A DNA stretch of 64,000 nt. Origin: Eustoma russellianum. Its lineage: Eukaryota > Streptophyta > Magnoliopsida > Gentianales > Gentianaceae. Below are positions 12,101 through 24,600 of the stretch, in pieces. The notes under the pieces were generated by a model. The model did not search any database and was not told where the DNA came from. It saw nothing but the letters and a program-made list of their open reading frames with translations. The stretch is taken from the NCBI GenBank assembly GCA_036186865.1, contig AP025069.1, forward strand, positions 22,240,868 to 22,304,867, given 5' to 3'. The translations under genes and the position numbers were made by a program. Each line of letters begins with the position of its first letter. Position 1 is the stretch's first letter.

Positions 12101-13040
12101 TTTGCGTTCTTGGCTTATGGTCTTTCCTTCCCAATGTGCGTTTTGTAGACTATCTTCAGATGATCTGGACCATGTCTTTCTTCACTGCTCAAAGACGAAA
12201 CCAATATGGATAGAAATATCCCTTATATTTTCAGGACCATTGCCCACTAGTAATACAATTAAAGCGCATTTGTATCGTTGGTGGCGCACTTCCACCCAGT
12301 CATCTATGATGGGTCAGCTGCGTGCGGTCGTTCCCTCTATTGTGGCGTGGATTATTTGGAAGGAATATGCAGCGGTGAAATTTGGCTCAGAATCCTTCGT
12401 TTATTTGCGTCTGTTTGAAAAGGCCAGAATGTCAATTTATACGTGGTGTGCGGATGTGAATGGTAAAAGGTTTGCTTCTAATATCTCTCACTTAGTCGAT
12501 CTACACTTTTCCCCGCCTTTGCGATCCAAACGACTACGGATTGTACGTTGGGTGCTGCCTCCTACAGGAAAGCTGAAATTAAATGTGGATGCGATGGTAG
12601 GAAGATCTTTAGCTGCTGGTGGAGCAATACTACGATCGGATCAGGGACAATTGGTTTCGGCCATCTCATTTGCATTGCCTATGGTTACTCCGCTGCGGGC
12701 TGAATTGATGACATTGATGTTAGCATTGGCTTATTATGCGAGGGAATATGACCATATTATAGTTGAAACGGATTGCCAACTTCTTCTTTCTAAGTTGGCA
12801 AACGCTCGTTCTATCACAAGAGCACTGGCGGATGATATTCAACGAACAGCATTATTTCTATCTATAAATCAATCCACTATACAACATTGTCCCAGAGAGG
12901 CTAATGCTGCAGCTCATCGACTAGCACGACATGGGTATAGTGCGATTGGAATAACACGCTATGATGCTCTTCATGAACTTCCTTGTGAGGTTTGTGGGGC
13001 CATACATGTGGATCTACAGCTGCCTGCTTTACGTCTTTGA
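9175..13040 (+). pseudogene. LINE ORF2: endonuclease, reverse transcriptase, zf-RVT, RNase H
   Basis: ATG at 9175 overlaps the ORF1 stop. The endonuclease begins IIWNVRGI, with GGDFNTYR near 9568 and SDHAPL near 9820. RT starts near 10449 with the ATGPDG and SSEQAGF regions, and the catalytic FADDLLVF lies at about 11214-11240. A zf-RVT motif (CAFCRLSSDDLDHVFLHC) lies near 12137-12190. A C-terminal RNase H follows, with NVDA near 12582, the RAEL glutamate near 12700 and ETD near 12767, ending in TGA at 13038-13040. Stops or frame breaks occur near 9243, 10021, 10387 and 10812. The part from 10848 to 13040 is a single 730-codon open frame. Confidence 0.9.
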
Positions 13041-13815
13041 TCATGTCTCACATTGTGTTGATATTGCTTTCCTTCTGTTGCCTGCGGTCATTATTGACTC
13101 AGGCAACGCTGGTGCATTATTTTACATTTCTTGGTCTATTCTTCTATTCTTATGTTTGGCATTCTAGGTTATCCTCACACATTGCTTTTTTCATGGCTAT
13201 CAAAATATCCTTCACTGTGGTATGTTGCTGGCGATACTTGATGCATTGGGGCGACGAGCACACACTGACGAGGCTGACATTACACATCTCCATGTCTGCT
13301 TCACACATCTGGAACAGGCATACATTGTTTTGGTCACCTTGGTTCTTGTGGAATCAACGTGACATGGGTACGTGCTTCCTCCATTTATTTGCTCGGATTC
13401 ACAGTTCCTTACAGATGATGATTCTCTCATTTCCGTTTTGTTTTGAGGCACACTGGATTGGACTAATTGCATTCTGGACGGTTGGCTACTTATCCCCGGA
13501 TCGCTCATGTCTTCTTCGTTGCCAGCCAAGTTCAATGGTCCTTGGAGCTCCATGGATAATCATTCATCATTTTCATGTTTTTGGTCACTATTCCAATAGT
13601 ATAAATATGTACACTTTTTCCTTCGTAAAGGTTTTATCCACAAGGGTGGTTTTACTTGGCAAGGTTTTAATGCGACATATCATATACGATTGGAGGTTGA
13701 CACTCATCAGCTCACTATTTCATTTATTCTCTTACGATGAATTTTGTAATATGGTATTCCTCCGCCATAAGTGAGGACTTTTCATTAATAAATCTATCCT
13801 TTATATAAAAAAAAC
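13041..13815 (+). other. LINE 3' UTR and poly(A)
   Basis: This non-coding stretch ends with the tail motif near 13753-13776, an AATAAA-like sequence (AATAAATC) near 13788 and an A8 tract. The long ORFs crossing it show no recognisable domain. Confidence 0.6.
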
Positions 13816-13862
13816 ATATATGGATGGATCCTCGGGCACAACAGAATCTCCATAGCTCTTAA

Positions 13863-14250
13863 TGACGGAGAAATTCACGCTTAAACCCAACCACACAAAC
13901 CAACAGGTAATAAATTTTCCTTCTGTTCATCATTGGAGAGATTCAGAAAAGCGTCACCTGGTTCCGTACTCCTCTATAGACATAAAATCAGAGAATGTGA
14001 TTACGAAGGATCTTCTATTGGCAAAGCTTGTCTTCCTCCACTGATCAGATTGCATTTTTCATCGTTTTTGCATCTAAAAACCTTCTGCTTCGATCGACTT
14101 GAAGAGCTAGGTGTCCAGTACGGTTCTGATTGTTTTCCAAGTATTGATGCTCTTAAGTTTGTGATTCGCTCAGAAAAAGACAAAGGAAAAGAAGTATTAC
14201 GAATATTTGTATGCGTAGCAATATCTAGTCCAAATATTATATTAAACTAA
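13863..14250 (+). other. unrecognised exon-like ORF pair
   Basis: An ATG at 13863 opens a 15-codon segment (MTEKFTLKPNHTNQQ) followed by CAG|GTAATA, which looks like a splice donor. A second open stretch, 13933-14250, encodes a basic then mixed sequence ending near KEVLRIF and could be a second exon. The minus strand is also open at 14001-14183. I do not recognise either protein, and no family motif is visible. It could be the first exons of a lost or truncated gene, or chance. It lies tail to tail with the V-ATPase gene. Confidence 0.2.
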
Positions 14251-15614
14251 AAAAATGAGAGTTTTTACACATAATTGTTGATGCAGATATGAGTTGGCTT
14301 CTTAATACAAAATTTCTTCTCGTTTAGACATTGACAGTGGCATCTTTTTGTATATCTTTGACGACAACTGAACTTTAAGACAAGTTCAACATTCGTTCAC
14401 TCAATCTGATGTAAATTGCTATCTTCTTCTCGAAGGTGAGCGGCCAATTTTCCCAAAATCGCATGAGGAATTTGTAAGGAATTAATGGAAGAAAATTTTA
14501 TAAATTGTTGGTTTAGATAGTTGGATTTTAACTACTGTTAACTTGTTTAGAGCATTAACAATAAAAACATGCAATCACAAGTCATCTTATGTTAACTGGA
14601 TATTTGTGAATATTTTGTAAATTTTTTAAATATAACTTGTATTAAATTTAATTTGAATATTTTGTGAAACTTGGTTAAAAAATAAGATCAACTCTTTTTG
14701 AGAAATATGGAGTACTTGAAGTATTTGAGGCTCAGCAAGATTCTGAGCTGAGAGTCTTCCAGGACGCTTCACTTATATCTGTAGATACATATCTACGCAT
14801 ATGCCAACCTTTTTTACTTTAAAAAAGTTGGATAGACCTAATGAGATTCTCTATGTATGAAATGCTTTTAAATGCATTAAATGTGTTGATCTCACCCATA
14901 TATACCAGGTAAGTCCTCTGTGGTTCGGTTAAACTCAGAAAGAAAAGCCAAGACGGTCAAGGATTCCTTATCTCCTTGATCTCATCATAATGAGATGGAA
15001 CGTATCACGTAAATTAGTTTGCACATAATTTTACACGACATGATCCACCAAACCAAGTGGGTTAGACAATGCCAACCGCATGAGATAGAAGATCCGTAGG
15101 CCTCTAGGGCTACAAGAAAGCTGGAGATACCAAGTGTGCAGACCATAGGGGACTTGATGTAAAAGATAGTTTTGAGTACATAAAATGAATTCTTAATAAA
15201 CATAGAATGATAATCACAGTTCAGTGACCCAGTTGTTGTTTCCCCAAATAATCATTGCCAGATACATTAAGTTTATTCGCTACTAAAAGAAGATTGATTT
15301 TTCTCTACAAGAATCCCACACGGACGCAACAAAGCCCCCAATGAAGCACATCCAAGAAGCCAAAACTACGGTGGCACTCTTCATAGCCAAAAAGTTCTAA
15401 AGATCTTCTGGTAGCTGGGAAATGCCCCACAAATAATAACTTATCATTCCATTATTGGGCTGATTCAAACTTATGTTTGCCTCCAACATATACAGGACAA
15501 ATAGTTGGTAAAGCGATCATACGAACATTTTTGTAATAGGTGCCTCAGATACAATACTCAAGAAGACATGCTTACTGCACAGCCGATTCGAAAGGATCTA
15601 TAAGGAGTCGTGAC
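14251..15614 (-). other. AT-rich spacer containing the V-ATPase 3' UTR
   Basis: No coding signal was seen. The part next to 15614 must hold the 3' UTR and poly(A) site of the minus-strand V-ATPase gene; several AATAAT/AATAAA-like sequences exist, but I cannot choose between them. No transposon ends were recognised. Confidence 0.4.
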
Positions 15615-18600
15615 TCAAACCTGTAAAAAACTGGCATACTTGGCACCCAGGAAAAGCCTCTGGATGCAGAGCAAGGCATTTTTAGTAACTTCAGCATTCC
15701 CGTGGTTCATCAATTTCATCACGCGTTCCTTAGCTTTGAGGTCAGTCACTATGATCCGCCCAGCAGGATGGTACTGTATGAACTGTGAGAGATCAAAGCA
15801 AGCAACAGCCAGTGCTCTTGGATCACTGGACGTGTCTAAAATTGTGATGAGTACTCGTAATATCTGCAGTGGCATAATTGACCGTTCGATTAACACAATT
15901 GTGCTAAGCTTTCAAATTAACAGGGCAGGACATGCACAACACGACCTTTACCAAGCTGATGGAATGTAAAAATTCTTCGAAGCAGTAAATCAACTGAATC
16001 CACTCCATAGGAATATCTCCAATGCATAATATAACAAAAATAGTTAGTTACCTGAAAATTATTTTCTTCAAAGTTTGTGCTGTTCTCTTTCCAGAATGCA
16101 GGATCTTTGTGCATGGGGGACCAATCAAGATGACCAAGAAGTACCTCTTGTTTGTACTTGTCGAAAGAACTCAACTTCTTGATGTTGTCCCTCAATCCTT
16201 CTTCCAACTGATTCAGTGCCTCCAACAAATCCTACAGATATGAAGAATTTTTGTCACCTGTCGACAGGACTTATCTCACCAAAGACTACACCTCCAACAA
16301 ACCACATACCACCGACCCATCAAACAAGCTTCCAACATCAGGTTTCCAAGAGTAAGGACCCAAAATGACATGTAAATCTTCTTCAGTGCAAGTATTACAG
16401 AAATAGGAGGGGGAGGGGGGGCAGGGGGAGAGGGAGGATTTACAATTACCATGCATCAATATAAGGCACACTAGTCCTGACTATCCTTGCACACTGACAG
16501 CAAATATGATGTCATCACATAGTGTTCAGGGAAGATGTAACAGTAACTGTTCCTTGCAATACCCAAATACGTTTTTTCTTGCATTTCATGAATTTCCTTT
16601 TCAAACTGATGAGACCTGAACTGTGTAAACCACCAGACAACATATATTACCTCATCACTCCATGCCTGAGCTTTTAAACTCTGAACAACATATGGCAGTG
16701 CCAAGTCCACCATTTGAGCACCAAAAGTTCCTTTATGGAGCAAGTTTTGCAGGGTTAAGACAACCACCCTGACAACCTGTAAGATGTGAACAGAAATTAC
16801 AAACAAGAAATTGTTAATACATGACTCAAACAGGTGTTACAAGAGCAGCATCCGTCCAAATAAACACAATTTTACCTTTTCCTTTGTTGAACTTTTAACC
16901 ACCTCAGTCAGTCGTGGTAGAGCCCTGGAAGTGGCCAAATACTCAAATGCCGGTTCATAGTAAGACAACAGCCAGACACAAAGACAAGTTTCATACAAGA
17001 GCTGTTCCAGAAGAGGGAGAAGAAGAAGGTGGTGGGGAGGAGGCATATTAGCGTTAATCGAATTTGACATAAAGCGCCAAAAAAGGCAAAAAGGCCAGAT
17101 ATTCCAAGGCAAAATGGGCAGGCATATTCTTCCTTTTTTATGTATGTAAATTACAATTTTATAGATTTGCAAAATTTACGTAGTGTTTAGCCAAAAGTTG
17201 TGGCTAGCAAGATATTCTTGCTCAAAATATATAGGGACTAGGAAATTCTAGCTTGATATTACCTACGCTCCTGGAAAGAAGAGGCCTTATATATCAAAGA
17301 GCCAAGTTACAAGCAACCTGATCCATGGCGATTAGCCAAAACAAAATATACTCCTATGCACCACATCAATACACAAAAGAGAGGCAAGGAGCCTCTATAG
17401 CCCCGTGGAAGAAAAAAATACATCCATATACGCATATAACATCCAAATACAAAAGAGAGGCGGGGAGCCTCTGTGACCTTGGCAGACAGAACAGGTGGCC
17501 AAAGATGCTTGACAAAAATTCAGTAGGTAGCCAAGTTTTCCTTTTGAGTGGCACTTTGCAATTCTAAAGGACGTCCTTTCCAGAAAATTGGACGTAATTC
17601 CTTCCACAAGGAAGGGGAGATCACAAGCGTGACTTAGACGTAGAAGCATCAGGGATAGTGCCAGCAGAAGCCTCTAAGAGCTCTGAGTGTCAAAAATCCT
17701 CATTGACAGGTCAAGGTTTATGACCAGTTCTCGTTTCTTCTTATACCTTATGATGCACAAAGTATTATGTTTAGGAGGATCTCTTTAATGGTATTTGACA
17801 ATCCCTTCCAAGATGCTGGTGAAATCTTTGATTCCTTTCTCTCTAAATTCTATAAAGAACTGGAAAGAACCTAAACAGTAATTTTTTTAAAATTTTGATA
17901 ACCAATTTGTCTTGCTTCTATAAAAGCTAATATAGGATGTCTTGCCAATTGTATATGTTATCATTACACATTATCTGCTTCAAAATGGATCTCCCACGCT
18001 TGCACAATATGGACACGGAAAGAAAAAGTAATCATTGCTCTCAAAGTACATGTTACAAATAATACAAGTATTAATTGAAATCAATCTCTAATTCAAGAGT
18101 TTATCTTGTGTAGACATCTTCTTCCAACATATGCCAACCAGGGTATGATTACATAACCTGAGAGATGATGTCTACACCAGATATATTGTACCAATTCATC
18201 ATTGGATTAATTACTTGTAAGACTGAAGCTGCAATTCTAATTTAAAAAATCCTTGTCAAGGATTCACTTCCATTTGTCAGAACCATTTTTTTGGCTGAAT
18301 GGTCTTGCAAGCTTGATAAAACTTGATGACCCGGTCACCCCAACTCCTTCCATATGGTAGCTTCCGTTGGTTGTTTACCAAAACATGGGGGACTTTAGCG
18401 TTTGGCCTGACATGTAACTTTCTTTTCTTTTCAGGTACCACATTGTTAAGAATACCCCAAAGGTGCCATGGGTCTTTTCAAAAATTTGTAGAATCTCTAT
18501 TCACAATTATCCTTTTGATGTACCGGGAGAACTGGTACCTTACCAAGAGCAGCCTCTTCCACATCCAAAAGACGTTGTATTTTCTTTTTGCCTCCCAGAT

Positions 18601-21600
18601 TGAGTTACCTTTTAGGATAAGTGTGTGCACCCACAGACTTTCTTTGTTTTCACATATGTTTAAAATAAGTTCAACAAGGTAGGCATTGTTTACCAAAATC
18701 AAGCCTATTATCCCTAATCCTACATTCTTCTTAGGTTGGCGTATGGTACTACGCTTGACTTTTGCCTTCTTTGAACCTCCCATAGAAATAACTTAAGAAT
18801 TCTTTCAATTTCTTGAATAACCTTCCTAGACAGAAAGTAAGAAATGGTCTAAATGCATATTGCCATTAAAACAGAGTTTATAAGTTACATTTGTTGATCA
18901 GCTTTTAGTTCTTTTTTTCAATTTCAAGCTAGGAAGAACAGTCTGAGTATGTAAGTTTTCCAACAATTAATGGAACACCTAAGTATCTTACAGACAAGGT
19001 CCCCAAAGGCATTGCCCAAAACCTCTGAGATTTTCTTTTTCCTATCAGGTGTTGCACTCCAATAACGTATCTCTGATGACGTTAATTGACTCCTCATTTG
19101 CTTTTGGCAAGGTAAAGAGGCCATCCACAATTGCAAAAGAGGATAGTTTTAGTTGTTCACACTTGTATGGTACTTCAAGGAGGATATTTAAGCTTTGGAT
19201 TTTAGCAATTGAATAAAGCCTTCCATCCCCATGATAAAGAGACAGGGTGGCAGGGGATCACCTTTCCTTTAGTCTCTAAAGGATCTAAAGTTCCCTGTCA
19301 GAGAGCCATTAAGGTTTATAGAGAAGAAAACTGTGGAGATGGATAAGTTAATCTATTTCCTGAAGTGGTTCGAGAAATTCATGAGTCCGAAGAGCTCCAT
19401 TAGGTAGTTCCACTTCACAATGTCAAAAGCCTTCATGATGTCAACTTTTATTGCATAATTTTTTGGACCACCAATCTTTTGATAGCTCTTGACCATTTCA
19501 TGCATGAGAAAAATGTTGTCCTGGATTTTTCTACCTTGCACAAGGCTGATTGATTCTCATCTACCAGGGAAGAAAGCAAAAACTACATTCTTGTTAAAAA
19601 AATTTAGATGACCGTATAGGTAATATTGCAACACGAGATAGGCCTGAAATTTTGTATGTTGAACAATTTTGTATCCGAGAAAGGCTCATTGGATCTCATT
19701 TATACCAGACAATTTTGTACCAATTCATCTTTATTCGACCATCAACTTTTGGAATTAATAAAATAGATGTACTATTCGTTGGACAGTAGATGAAGTCTTT
19801 GTTGAAGAAGTGGATGCAATCAGTGCACTCCTCCTCAACCAATTCTCAATTATCTTTAAAGAATTCCACAGTGAACCCCTCTGGACCAGATGCACTATCT
19901 TTCTTCACATAGAAGAGGACTCCCTTTATATTTTTTCTAATGGATGGAAGTTTTAAGTTGTTGCTTTGTTGTTCTGTGAGGATTCTTCCACTCCAATCCA
20001 GAGAAGGCTGGGACTCATTGTTTAGCTATGAGAACAGGTTATTCAAAAAACCAACAACCATTTTCTTTATTTCTTCATAATCCTCTATCATTTGGTTTTT
20101 GTTCATTTTGCAGCCTAAGGATTTGCTACTTGATCTGTGGGCTAGGCCTGATCTATGGAAATATTGTGGGTTTCTATCCCATTCCTTCATCTATCTGACT
20201 ATTGTTTTTTCTTTGAAGAAGCATTCCTCAAAGAGAGAAGCCTTGTCTATTCTTGTAACAAGTTATTGTCTGTCTATTGCACGGAGGTATTGTAGCTATC
20301 TTTTATAACCTGCTCCTGAATATCTTCCAAATCCAACTAGCATTTGCCAATCTTTTGGTGATGTTCTAGTAGTGCTCCTTATTCAGGTCATTTAGTGGGT
20401 CTTTCAGCCTCTTTAGCTTCTTAGTTAGCCTAACTAAGGGGCTATCTTGCATTGGCAATATCCAATTTTCAGACAGCACCCCTGTTGAACATTGCATGTT
20501 GCATCCAATCTTTCATAAATGTGAAAGGTTTTGGTCAAAGTTTCTCTCAGTATGAATTGACAGCACACAAGGAGAATGATCTAAAATACTTGGAGCCTCA
20601 TAATCTAACTAGAAATGAGGAAATATCCCTTTCCGTTCCTCATTAGAGAAGACGTGGTCAATTCTTGTGTTCACTCTTTAATTTGCATCCTTTTAATTTG
20701 CCCATGTGAATTCAAAACCCCTTGATGGAATGTTATTCATATCAATGTCTTATATCCAATTCGTGAACTTAAAAATAGCATTTTTGTCTACCTTTGCAGA
20801 ATGATGTTAAAGTCTCCCATGATGATCCATAGGACACCATAAGCAATGTTTTGGTCTCTTAATTCTTTCCCCAGTGCCCTTCTATTGTTTCTTTCGTTGA
20901 AATCATATACCATAGTAACCATGAACTCCTCCCTATTTAGGAGGTTTGTTTTCATTCTACATATAATGCACTGCTCTTCTACATGGAGTACCTGACCTTC
21001 AAAGATGTTTGGATTCCAGCCTACCTAAATTTCAGAAACTGTGTTAGCAAGTGAGTTGCTTACTAAGTCCCAATTCCAGAAGACTTGCCTACCGAACCTG
21101 TCAAAATTCTTCTGTTAGACTTTAACCACCACAAGATCCATCAAATTGATGTTATTTTCCTTGATATAATTGTATACTTCTTTTTGTTTTATAGAGGAAT
21201 TTATTCCTATGATGTTCCAACATGCTATCTTTGTCATGGGAAGAGTTGGTTCCTTTGTATCCATAATTAGCTCGTCTTCCAAAGGAATTTGAGATTTCAT
21301 CTTATTATTCTTTTGATGGAGGGTACCTTTTTGGGCAATAATTGATATTGACTTTTTGAGTCCTGTGTTATCCTCATCAACAAAAACAATATTGGAGTCG
21401 GTGTGTCTGCCAACCTTCTTACCTGTTATATTTAGGTCTACCTCTGTTACCTTTTTTCCTTCTATTCCCAAAGTCGTAGAATTCAGACTTTATTTCCTCT
21501 CCTGAACTCCTCCTTTTACCTGAGGAGCTCCTCCTTAGGGAAGCTTTTTGATCTTGAGCTGTCTTTTCAGAGGCATTTTCGTCAAAAGATTTTACTTCAG

Positions 21601-24600
21601 TTCGGAGGACTGGAGCACAACATTTTGACTTAGCCTTGGGTCAGGCTTTTGGATGTTCCCATTTCATTGTTAGTCTACAAGATCATCAATATCAGTACCT
21701 ATATCTACCAATGGGCTAAATTTATTTGTGATACTTAACTTTCCAACCTTAGTTTGAGATCTTTGCTGAGAGTCAACCTTAGTGCATCCTTGGGGATGGT
21801 TTACCATCTTTAAAGGGGTTAAAGAGTTTACTCCCAGTTTACCTTTTGTAGTTGAGCTTCGGTTACCAGTTTGCTTTGTTCCTGATACGACTTGTTTTGT
21901 CCTGTCTCAGGCTTGTAGGATTGTAAGTTTATCTCCATAGTTTGCAACTTTTCCAGCTTCAGATATTGTTTCAGCTACTTTATTCAGTGTTTTGCTCTTT
22001 TCTTTTACTTTGTCCTTGCTCATTTATTACATTACCTTCTTGATTCCTTCTTTGGGCTATCCAGTTGTCATTCTAATTTCCACTTATAGGCACATTCTCC
22101 GTCTTGTCCATTATATCACATGAGTGTCTAAATGCTTTGTATTTGGAGCACTGAACTGGTGTTCATTCATAGACTACGTCTTGGTGAACATCTTTTCCAT
22201 ACTGGCAGAGCATCCAATTTCAACTTTTCTATTGGCTTTTCCCGTACTCATAATCATATCAAGAGAATTCTATTATCAAAAGGCATAGGAGACTTGCCCA
22301 TAATCTCATGTTTGGAATATTCAGACTGAAATCTGAAAATAAAAACGATTTCGAAGTATTTTTCTGTTTCAAGCAATCCTTTACTATGTCATCTTGCTTC
22401 TGCAAAGGTTTTTACACTTGTGAAGGATGTACTATTGTCTATTACTTAACCAACAATAGAGGACCCCATTTCTGCTTGCCCGTAGTAACTGTTTCCTGAT
22501 GGATAGCAAAAAAAATTCTCTCATTTATCTTCCTCATTCTAAAAAAAGGAAAGACTAAAGAAGTCTTCGGGTCTGAAATCCGACTTGAGCAAGAAGCCCA
22601 AGCTGATTTAGCCTTGATTAGGTCTTGTATGTTATAAATCTGACTTAGATCTTGAAGACCCAAACATTTTGAGAAGAAAGGAAGAAGAAATGAGTTTTTC
22701 AATCGCTTGTAGCGGCGGCCGGAGTGGCCAGATTGGTCAGAGAAGGTACCGAGGAAGTGTTTCTAGTGTTTGCGTGGAGAGAAAACTGTTTTTGCGGTAA
22801 GATGGGGAAGAAAATGTTACCGTTGTTTGTCGGGATAGGAGAGGGAAAGAGCCGCTGTAGCGATTGGGGGCAGAGGAGGAAAGTGAAAAATGGAATGTTC
22901 GGGTGATTTGGGAGGGATCTATCCGTTTGAGGGGTGGGATGTTTTAGAGAGAAGGAAGAGCATTATTTTTAGTGACAGAAGCGGTGAAACAGCATTGAGA
23001 AACCTTTGCCATACCTTATGGGCAGGCATATTCTAATGACAAGTAACAAGAAAACGGATGGGAAGCCATGAAGGTGTAGAGAAAAGAAACCTTATTATCA
23101 TGAGATAAACCATAACCTACAACAATCCCATGTTTTAAAAAAGAAATGAGTGAAATGTAATTTCACAAAAGAAAAAAGAAAAAAAAAACTCTCTTTTAAC
23201 TGAATGCATTTAAAAATTGCGAACAAGAATACCAGGTAAAAATAAAAATGAAAAATACTTTGCAGGTGAAGAACTGTTCATGGTTGATTTTTAATGTCTT
23301 CAATACACCATGGTCAGTTGAGGGGGCAACTACTAATTACATCAAGTATACCTGGATGGACTGCTGAGTGGAAGCAGGAGATATTAGAGGAACAAGTAAC
23401 TTCACTCCACCAGATTGAACGAATGAAGATCGAACCAATGGCTCTTTCAATAAAGTAGCAAGACTATTAATGGCACTGGGAATGCTAGAACTTGGATGAG
23501 AAGGATTTTTCAGCTGCATAGCAAGGCAACATAAAAAATTAGTCCAAACAGTTCGAATTATCTAGTATGCCAGTGTTCTATTTCAATCATGCTGCAAAAG
23601 GCAAATATGCAATAGATAACAGTGATATTTTTTACAATAGGCAGTTATACTTGACATTGCATAGCATCTGTAAAAAGAAGAGTAGGCAGAAAATAAGATA
23701 ACCATTTTGAACACAATCCTCCAACACTCAAGCATTTTTCCACTATGTGAAGTAGGTTATATGGATTAATCATTTCTCCTGCTCTTTATTTATTTTATTT
23801 ATATATTTTTTGCTTTGCTTTCTGTTTTTGTTTTTGAGTCATAGCATAAATTCTAACCTCCTTGTGTGTCTCCTACTATTTAATGCATAATATGCACCTT
23901 AAGCATACGAATCTTTCAAAACTATCATATCATCTCAATCATGAATCTGAACTAAGTACCTAAAATTATCACTTCAATCTTACGCACACTACATGACATC
24001 GGCTACATGAATCAACTATCTCCACTGTGCCAGGACTATATATTATAGAGCAATGCAAAATTATCTTTCTAAGACGGCGTAGAGAGACTTTTAAGCTAAA
24101 TAGCTATCAAGATAAAAGCTAGCTAGCTAAAAGAGAGCAGAGCCCTTAATTTAGTACCAAAGCAAGTCCAGAATTTCTGCTCCAATTCCCAGAGATCTCA
24201 GCTTATTTTAGGCGATCTTGGCTTGAATCAACTCCAAGTTCACAGACACCAGGTACAAATTGATTTCCTGTCTGTGCTATTTTCGGCCTTGTTTATAAAA
24301 GTTTATCAGCTTAGGAGTTTCCCTCTTTCTCTAAGTGCTGAAAGTTCTAAACTGGAAAAACACTGATGACTAATTTACATACTATGATTCTGATCATGTC
24401 TAAATTATATTTTTGACCCCAATGCTTCAATACTACGAATAAAGTAGAAAACGTAACTATTCACTTGATTGACGTACCTCTTTACGTTAACAATATATGA
24501 TCTGGGCAAAATCAATCAAGAGGCTATGCATGTAAGGCTACTCAAGGTGCTCCCATTGCATGGTACTAGTCTACTTGGATACGGTGCACAGTCATGCAGA

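Larger units (their letters stand above)
7708..13815 (+). mobile_element. L1-type LINE, near full length, decayed
   Basis: Order: short 5' UTR, ORF1 with a DUF4283-like region and a CCHC zinc knuckle, ORF2 with endonuclease, RT, zf-RVT and RNase H domains, about 770 bp of 3' UTR, then a short poly(A) at 13807-13814. The full span and the RNase H domain place it in a plant L1 clade. The 5' boundary is placed where the AT microsatellite ends and is approximate. A target duplication cannot be trusted, because the insertion site is itself an ATAT repeat. All ORFs carry lesions. Confidence 0.85.
17131..23017 (-). mobile_element. LINE A: full-length L1 insertion in VHA-H intron 7
   Basis: The 5,887-bp element is bounded by a perfect 17-bp target duplication, ATGGGCAGGCATATTCT, at 17114-17130 and 23018-23034. 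On the minus strand it runs from a 5' UTR (from 23017) through ORF1 and ORF2 to a short poly(A), seen as T6 at 17134-17139. It lies in the same orientation as VHA-H. Removing the element and one duplication leaves an intron of 446 bp. The coding regions carry many stops and frameshifts, so the insertion is not recent. It has the same general plan and similar ORF1/endonuclease text as LINE B in intron 2. Confidence 0.93.

Noticed and set aside
7690..13830. CATATATGG-like direct repeat as target duplication of the plus-strand LINE
   Set aside because: The site is an ATAT microsatellite, so the match is expected by chance.
22724..22906. Plus-strand ORF starting MARLVREG
   Set aside because: It is antisense to the 5' UTR of LINE A and has no domain.
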